From: Bacillota bacterium
GTDB lineage: Bacteria; Bacillota; Clostridia; Peptostreptococcales; Anaerovoracaceae
Length of the DNA: 25,579 bases
Reading direction: 5' to 3'
Assembly (NCBI GenBank): GCA_016302545.1
Contig: JAEDNK010000007.1
Location: 1 to 25,579, forward strand
Position numbers and translations under genes: made by a program. The stretch's first letter is position 1; each line of letters starts with the position of its first letter. Under the pieces are notes generated by a model that saw only the letters and a list, made by a program, of their open reading frames with translations, did not search any database and was not told the origin of the DNA. Positions 21,921 to 25,579 of the stretch are shown one piece after another.

Positions 21921-22964
21921 TCAGGAGAGCACCGGCAGCAGCTGCAGCAGCGGGAGCATTACCGTTAAAAGTATAAGTCCCGTCAGCACCGAAAGAGCCA
22001 GTATCAGCGACGGTTCTATCCTGCCTGCAAGTTCTTCCATAGCGTAATTGCTTTCCTCCTGCATGCGCTGTGCAATTTCATATATGGCCTTTTCTCCACT
22101 GCCGCTGCGAATTCCCGCAGCCAGCATCCGCGAGTCGGTTCGCGTCAGCAGGCCGCACTTCCATGCCGCCTCATCAAGGGGCGTTCCCTTTTCAATCTCC
22201 TCTGCGCAGCTGCGGCAGCTTTGGCTTATTGCGGGAACATCCTCCGACAGTTCCTCCGCAAAGAGGAGCGCTTCCTCCACCGAAAAGCCACTTCCCATTG
22301 CCATAGACAGAACCTGCACCGCCGCCACACGGCTTGCCTCGCCGAATACGCCTTTGCCTCCGAAGCGTTTTTTCCACTCCTTCTCAATACTCTTTCGGAA
22401 TTTTTTCCCCGATGAAAACAGAAACAAAAAAAGGGCTGCAATTCCCGCAGCAGCGCAAAACAGAGGCATGCACCTCTCCAATACCCGTCCCAGCGCCAAA
22501 AGACCGCCGGCAGCTCCCTCCAGCCTGCTTCCCAGCTGACCGTATACCTGATCGAACACAGGTAGAACCTTAGTGAGCAAAATCACCACAACCGCCATCA
22601 TAATCAGCATGAGAACTGCGGGATGCAGCAGGGCAGTGGTCAGCCTCCGTTCCATGACAAATCTGCTGTGAAAATAATCGCCCACAGCTTCAAGTGCCTC
22701 CTCGGAGCGTCCCGTCTTTTCTCCTGCCTTAAGCATACCTGCTACATAAGAGGGAAAAACTCCGCTCTCCGCCACACAGGCAGAAAGGGGTTTTCCCATG
22801 TCCGCTCCTTTCACCATGTCGGCAAAAACGCAGCCCAAAGGGGAGCTTTCCTCTTCCTCCGCCAGAAGAGCCAGTCCCTCTCCGACGTCTATTCCTCCGT
22901 GGAGAAACATGGCCATGCGTTGACAAAAATCCCGTATTTCTTCATTTGTAAGCTGTTCTTTCAT
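21921..22964 (-). CDS. pilC: Type IV pilus / type II secretion inner-membrane protein (PilC/GspF)
   Basis: The 347-residue platform protein couples the cytoplasmic ATPase to pilin assembly. It has two T2SSF domains: residues about 10-135, with FCQRMAMFLHGGIDVGEGL and GMLKAGEKTGRSEEAL, and about 210-330, with VQVLSMAMGSGFSVEEAL, GTPLDEAAWKCGLL and GIRSGSGEKAIYEIAQRM. Membrane segments lie at about 108-135, 165-187 and 325-345. It is shorter than PilC of Proteobacteria (about 400) but normal for Gram-positive forms. It is first of the six genes and lies 57 bp after the transglutaminase-like gene. Confidence 0.9.
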   Translation of the reverse strand: MKEQLTNEEIRDFCQRMAMFLHGGIDVGEGLALLAEEEESSPLGCVFADMVKGADMGKPLSACVAESGVFPSYVAGMLKAGEKTGRSEEALEAVGDYFHSRFVMERRLTTALLHPAVLMLIMMAVVVILLTKVLPVFDQVYGQLGSRLEGAAGGLLALGRVLERCMPLFCAAAGIAALFLFLFSSGKKFRKSIEKEWKKRFGGKGVFGEASRVAAVQVLSMAMGSGFSVEEALLFAEELSEDVPAISQSCRSCAEEIEKGTPLDEAAWKCGLLTRTDSRMLAAGIRSGSGEKAIYEIAQRMQEESNYAMEELAGRIEPSLILALSVLTGLILLTVMLPLLQLLPVLS

Positions 22965-22973
22965 AGCCGCCCT

Positions 22974-23005
22974 TTTCTGTCAAACTCAGTTTCTGTCAAA
23001 CACAG
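22974..23005 (-). repeat. 16-bp tandem repeat upstream of pilC
   Basis: Two 16-bp copies (22974-22989 and 22990-23005) match at 15 positions. On the minus strand each contains TTGACA, but no -10 box lies downstream at the right distance. It is probably a slippage duplication in the gap between the transglutaminase-like gene and pilC. Confidence 0.85.
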
Positions 23006-23021
23006 TCTCTATCTGTCCGAA

Positions 23022-24002
23022 TCAATAAAAATACTTTGCCGTATAATTCTTTCCGTCTCCTATATATTTCATAATGGATTTGCTCTTGTTTCCGCCGGAC
23101 GCAAAGGTAGGGTCCATGCGCTTCCACTGAGTTCCGTCAAAATAGATAACGTTGTCTATCCATCCTTTTCCGTCCACCCATACGCTTATCCATGCGTGAT
23201 ATGCAGTTCCCGCATAGCCTATCACCAGCTTGCACGGCACGCCCTGACTGCGGAGCATTCCCGTCATGAGAGCCGCATAGTCGAAGCAGATTCCCTTTTT
23301 CTTTTTAAGTACGCTGTCTAAATCAGGCAGATAGCCGCTTTCCACCGTCTTCGCCTTTTTCCTGTCGTAGGAGATATTCTCCACCACATAGTCATATATA
23401 GCGTCTACTTTTTTAAGGGCGCTCTTCTTCTTTTTCGTCAGGCTCTTTGCTTTTGCCATCGTTTTAGGTGCGTCTGCGTAGTTTACATACTGGTTTGGGC
23501 GTATGTAGGGCGCAAATTCATCCTCAAGCTCCACATAAAAGGATGCCGTAGTCTGTATGGAGTATCTGGAATCGGCAATATTTTTCAGCACCAGAACCTG
23601 ATATTTCCCGTTTCCGTCGGTCAGGGGAAAGATCTCCCACTTCTTTGCTTTCAGATTGTATGTATAGACAGTTTCAGGTCCTTTTACCTGAACCTTCAGC
23701 TTCTTGTCGGTGCTGTCGGTGTATTTCACCATTACATAACCGTCCTCCACATTGGAGTAGTCAATTGTCGCTCCCCCTGCGCTGACCGTCTTCACACCGC
23801 TGGCCTCTACTGTGGCGTCTGTAGTCACTGCTGCCGAAGAGCCTGAAAGTGCTTTTGCCTCCGCACTCATATCCGGCGAATCCGCCAGAGGAACAAGTTC
23901 CTCTCCTGCCACAGGTGGGGCAGATATGTATTTAAGCAGGAAGATGGTCGGCAGAATCAGTACTGCCAGAGCCGCAATTACTATTTTTCTGTTTCTTCTC
24001 AT
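23022..24002 (-). CDS. Membrane-anchored transglutaminase-like protein
   Basis: A 326-residue exported protein: a basic N-terminus, one hydrophobic anchor or signal segment (about 6-25), a linker rich in Ala, Ser and Thr, a beta-rich domain (about 80-160) and a transglutaminase-like domain (about 195-300). The cysteine-protease-type triad is intact: Cys239 in KKGICFDYAALM, His269 in AYHAWISVWV and Asp297 in RMDPTFA. Such domains in bacteria act as cross-linkers or more often as peptidases at the cell surface. ATG 24002 has GGTGA upstream; a GTG four codons earlier (24014) is an alternative. It precedes the pilus-like operon and may be co-transcribed with it. Confidence 0.88.
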   Translation of the reverse strand: MRRNRKIVIAALAVLILPTIFLLKYISAPPVAGEELVPLADSPDMSAEAKALSGSSAAVTTDATVEASGVKTVSAGGATIDYSNVEDGYVMVKYTDSTDKKLKVQVKGPETVYTYNLKAKKWEIFPLTDGNGKYQVLVLKNIADSRYSIQTTASFYVELEDEFAPYIRPNQYVNYADAPKTMAKAKSLTKKKKSALKKVDAIYDYVVENISYDRKKAKTVESGYLPDLDSVLKKKKGICFDYAALMTGMLRSQGVPCKLVIGYAGTAYHAWISVWVDGKGWIDNVIYFDGTQWKRMDPTFASGGNKSKSIMKYIGDGKNYTAKYFY

Positions 24003-24043
24003 AGTGCTTTTCACCCCGTCTTCCTTTTTCGACTTTTTCTTTT

Positions 24044-24072
24044 ATTGTAGTACAAATTATGTGCGATTTCAA
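24044..24072 (-). promoter_or_regulatory. Sigma-A promoter of the transglutaminase-like gene
   Basis: On the minus strand TTGAAA (24067-24072) and TACAAT (24044-24049) are 17 bp apart. It could also drive the pilus-like genes. No convincing promoter for the divergent regulator gene was found in 24073-24158. Confidence 0.75.
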
Positions 24073-24158
24073 CATTGCAAAATTATTTTAATTGTGTTAG
24101 GCTTGATATAAAGATATGGACCAGATATGAACCACTTTTTCTGTATCGGAGGCTGCTA

Positions 24159-25388
24159 ATGACCAACCACGAAAAAACCTTGAAAATCCGCATGCTCGGG
24201 GATTTCTCCCTTGAATGGGGTGGAACGGAAGAGAATAATTTGATTCGTGAAAAGGATGGCCGCTCATATAAGATGTGGCTGCTTCTTGCATACATGATTT
24301 ATTGCCGCGGCAGACACATTTCTCAGGAGGAAATGATCAAGCTTCTCCGAAACGATGAACTGGAGACGGTAAATCCTTACACCGCACTTAACACCACTCT
24401 GCACCGTCTCAGAACCAATCTCAGCGAGCTTGGCGTTCCGGAAGATCTTATTATCTCTAATGACGGCACCTACGCATGGAATACAGACATTCCCGTGGAT
24501 TATGACATAGAGCTCTTTGAGCAGTTTTGCACAGAGGTCCGTACCACCTCCGATGACGAGGAAAAGCTGAAGCTTTGCCTCAGAGCGCTGGAGCTGTACA
24601 AGGGAGACTTCCTTCCCCGTCTTTCAATGGAAAGCTGGGTAATTCCCATCTCGGCCAACCTTCATAATGAGTATCTGCAAATCGCAGAAACGGCTTTGAA
24701 TATTCTGGAGGAATACGACCGTTTTGAAGAGGCCCATTCCATCTGCCAAGATGCGCTTATTCTGGAGCCGTGCAGCGAGTCTCTCCACCGCCATCTCATG
24801 CTCAGTTATGCGGCAACCGGCAATAAGGAAGCTGCCGTTTCCGCCTATAACGAACTGTGTCATATGCTTCTTGACAATTTTGGCGTCACACCGACAGAGG
24901 AAACCCAGGAGGTTTACCGTGAAATAATGTATATGGACGACAGCCGGACCATACCCGCAGATATTATCTGCAGCCAGCTTCAGGAGGAAAACCCTATGCC
25001 CGGCGCACTCTTGTGCGAATATAACGCTTTTCGCGTTATCTATCATCTTATGGCAAGGACTATTTCCAGAACTGAAGAGCCTGTTCATTTTGCCGTACTG
25101 AATGTAAAGGGTTCTGCAGATAAAGAAATCTCCGACAGAAGCCGAGATCTTGCCATGAAAAATTTTCAGGCACATCTTCTCTCAAACATTCGCAGCGGCG
25201 ATGTGGCTACCAGATGCAGCAGTTCACAGTTTGTAATCCTGCTGCCAAAAGCAGATTACGAAAACAGCTGCATGGTATGCTCGCGGATAATAGGCTCTTT
25301 CTTCAGGAAGCATCCACACTCTCCGGCAGAAATCACCTACACCGTGCATCCTATGGAGGCAAGCTCGGATTCCTCTGCGTCGCGTTAA
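24159..25388 (+). CDS. BTAD/SARP-like regulator with degenerate GGDEF-like C-terminus
   Basis: A 409-residue transcription regulator in three parts. Residues about 8-110 are a winged helix of the SARP type (KIRMLGDFSLEW, then LNTTLHRLRTNLSELG). Residues about 113-258 are a bacterial transcriptional activation domain of TPR-like helices (DYDIELFEQFC, CLRALELYKGDFLP, HRHLMLSYAATGNKEAAVSAY). Residues about 282-395 resemble a GGDEF domain: a cyclase-like FAVLNVKGSAD strand and DVATRCSSSQFVILLP, where SSSQF (354-358) occupies the place of GGDEF, so catalysis is not expected. ATG 24159 is used because GGAGG lies 6 bp upstream; an in-frame upstream codon at 24075 has none. It is divergent from the transglutaminase and pilus-like genes, which may be its targets. 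Confidence 0.85.
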   Translation: MTNHEKTLKIRMLGDFSLEWGGTEENNLIREKDGRSYKMWLLLAYMIYCRGRHISQEEMIKLLRNDELETVNPYTALNTTLHRLRTNLSELGVPEDLIISNDGTYAWNTDIPVDYDIELFEQFCTEVRTTSDDEEKLKLCLRALELYKGDFLPRLSMESWVIPISANLHNEYLQIAETALNILEEYDRFEEAHSICQDALILEPCSESLHRHLMLSYAATGNKEAAVSAYNELCHMLLDNFGVTPTEETQEVYREIMYMDDSRTIPADIICSQLQEENPMPGALLCEYNAFRVIYHLMARTISRTEEPVHFAVLNVKGSADKEISDRSRDLAMKNFQAHLLSNIRSGDVATRCSSSQFVILLPKADYENSCMVCSRIIGSFFRKHPHSPAEITYTVHPMEASSDSSASR

Positions 25389-25402
25389 AATCCTATATGA
25401 AA

Positions 25403-25448
25403 CAAAGGGACCGCCCCGACGGTTATCCGTCGATAAGCAGTCCCTTTG
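25403..25448. terminator. Bidirectional hairpin between converging genes
   Basis: CAAAGGGAC (25403-25411) pairs with GTCCCTTTG (25440-25448), and a second perfect stem CGACGG/CCGTCG (25417-25432) lies inside. T-rich sequence lies on both sides, so it may end both the regulator gene and the leftward gene to its right. Confidence 0.75.
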
Positions 25449-25478
25449 CTCATTATTTTTGGTTACATGAATACAATT

Positions 25479-25579
25479 TTATTTTTCTTCTTTTTTTCTT
25501 CCAAGCAGTAACAGTGCCATAGCGCCTGCTGCGGAAAGCAGCATCATCATACTTGCTGCGCCTACGCCGTTGTCGCCTG
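25479..25579 (-). CDS. C-terminal sorting tail of a wall-anchored surface protein (5' part beyond window)
   Basis: Only the last 32 codons and two bases of an earlier codon are visible. They read GDNGVGAASMMMLLSAAG..., a hydrophobic helix and a GRKKEEK tail, then TAA. The incomplete first codon ends CA, which fits Thr (ACA) and thus an LPxTGD sorting motif for sortase. The protein would be covalently fixed to peptidoglycan. What its extracellular part does cannot be seen. Confidence 0.82.
   Translation of the reverse strand, partial: GDNGVGAASMMMLLSAAGAMALLLLGRKKEEK

Noticed and set aside
22974..23005. TTGACA boxes as a promoter for pilC
   Set aside because: Two TTGACA hexamers occur in the tandem repeat, but the ribosome site and start follow too closely to leave room for a -10 box and leader.

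Overview
The window comes from a spore-forming, mid-GC member of the Clostridia (Firmicutes). The pointers are AGGAGG-type ribosome sites, frequent TTG and GTG starts, the sporulation pair yqfC-yqfD, the Gram-positive small multidrug-export family, single-chain glycyl-tRNA synthetase, pyruvate phosphate dikinase, the rpsU-yqeY pair and an LPXTG-type sorting tail. Genus cannot be fixed from sequence alone; an anaerobic gut or oral Eubacteriales lineage is a reasonable guess.

Layout. (1) 1-1179, minus: 5'-proximal part of a secreted fibronectin type III surface protein. (2) 1530-2417, plus: Rpn/PD-(D/E)XK transposase-like nuclease with its own sigma-A promoter. (3) 2525-4662, minus: a LytS-like histidine kinase and a response regulator with a SARP-type winged helix, divergent from a small amidase (4910-5452, plus); the shared upstream region has tandem direct repeats. 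(4) 5453-7065: an island in which two perfect 221-bp inverted repeats (5529-5749 and 6757-6977) enclose one orphan PD-(D/E)XK-like gene with its own promoter. Each repeat carries an inward-facing terminator and is preceded on its outer side by a different GC-rich short tandem repeat. (5) 7083-18223, minus: a dense housekeeping run, transcribed PHP phosphoesterase - yqfC - yqfD - phoH - ybeY - cdd - era - recO - DUF4342 protein - glyS - ppdK - small multidrug export protein, ending in a terminator that overlaps the last codons. (6) 18428-19126, plus: rpsU-yqeY with promoter and terminator. (7) 19198-22964, minus: six tightly packed genes of a type IV pilus-like machine (PilC/GspF membrane protein, four small membrane-anchored subunits including a DUF4860 protein, PilT ATPase), preceded by a membrane-anchored transglutaminase-like protein (23022-24002). 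(8) 24159-25388, plus: a BTAD/SARP-like regulator with a degenerate GGDEF-like C-terminus. (9) 25479 to the end, minus: the C-terminal sorting tail of a wall-anchored surface protein.

How it fits together. Most of the middle is core translation, RNA-processing and sporulation biology. The edges concern the cell surface (FN3 protein, amidase, pilus-like machine, transglutaminase, wall-anchored protein). Two different SARP/BTAD-type regulators are encoded, and two promoters (FN3 gene, amidase gene) lack a -35 box but carry heptamer direct repeats ending 9 bp upstream of the -10, the geometry used by SARP activators. The least explained structure is the inverted-repeat island at 5.5-7.0 kb.
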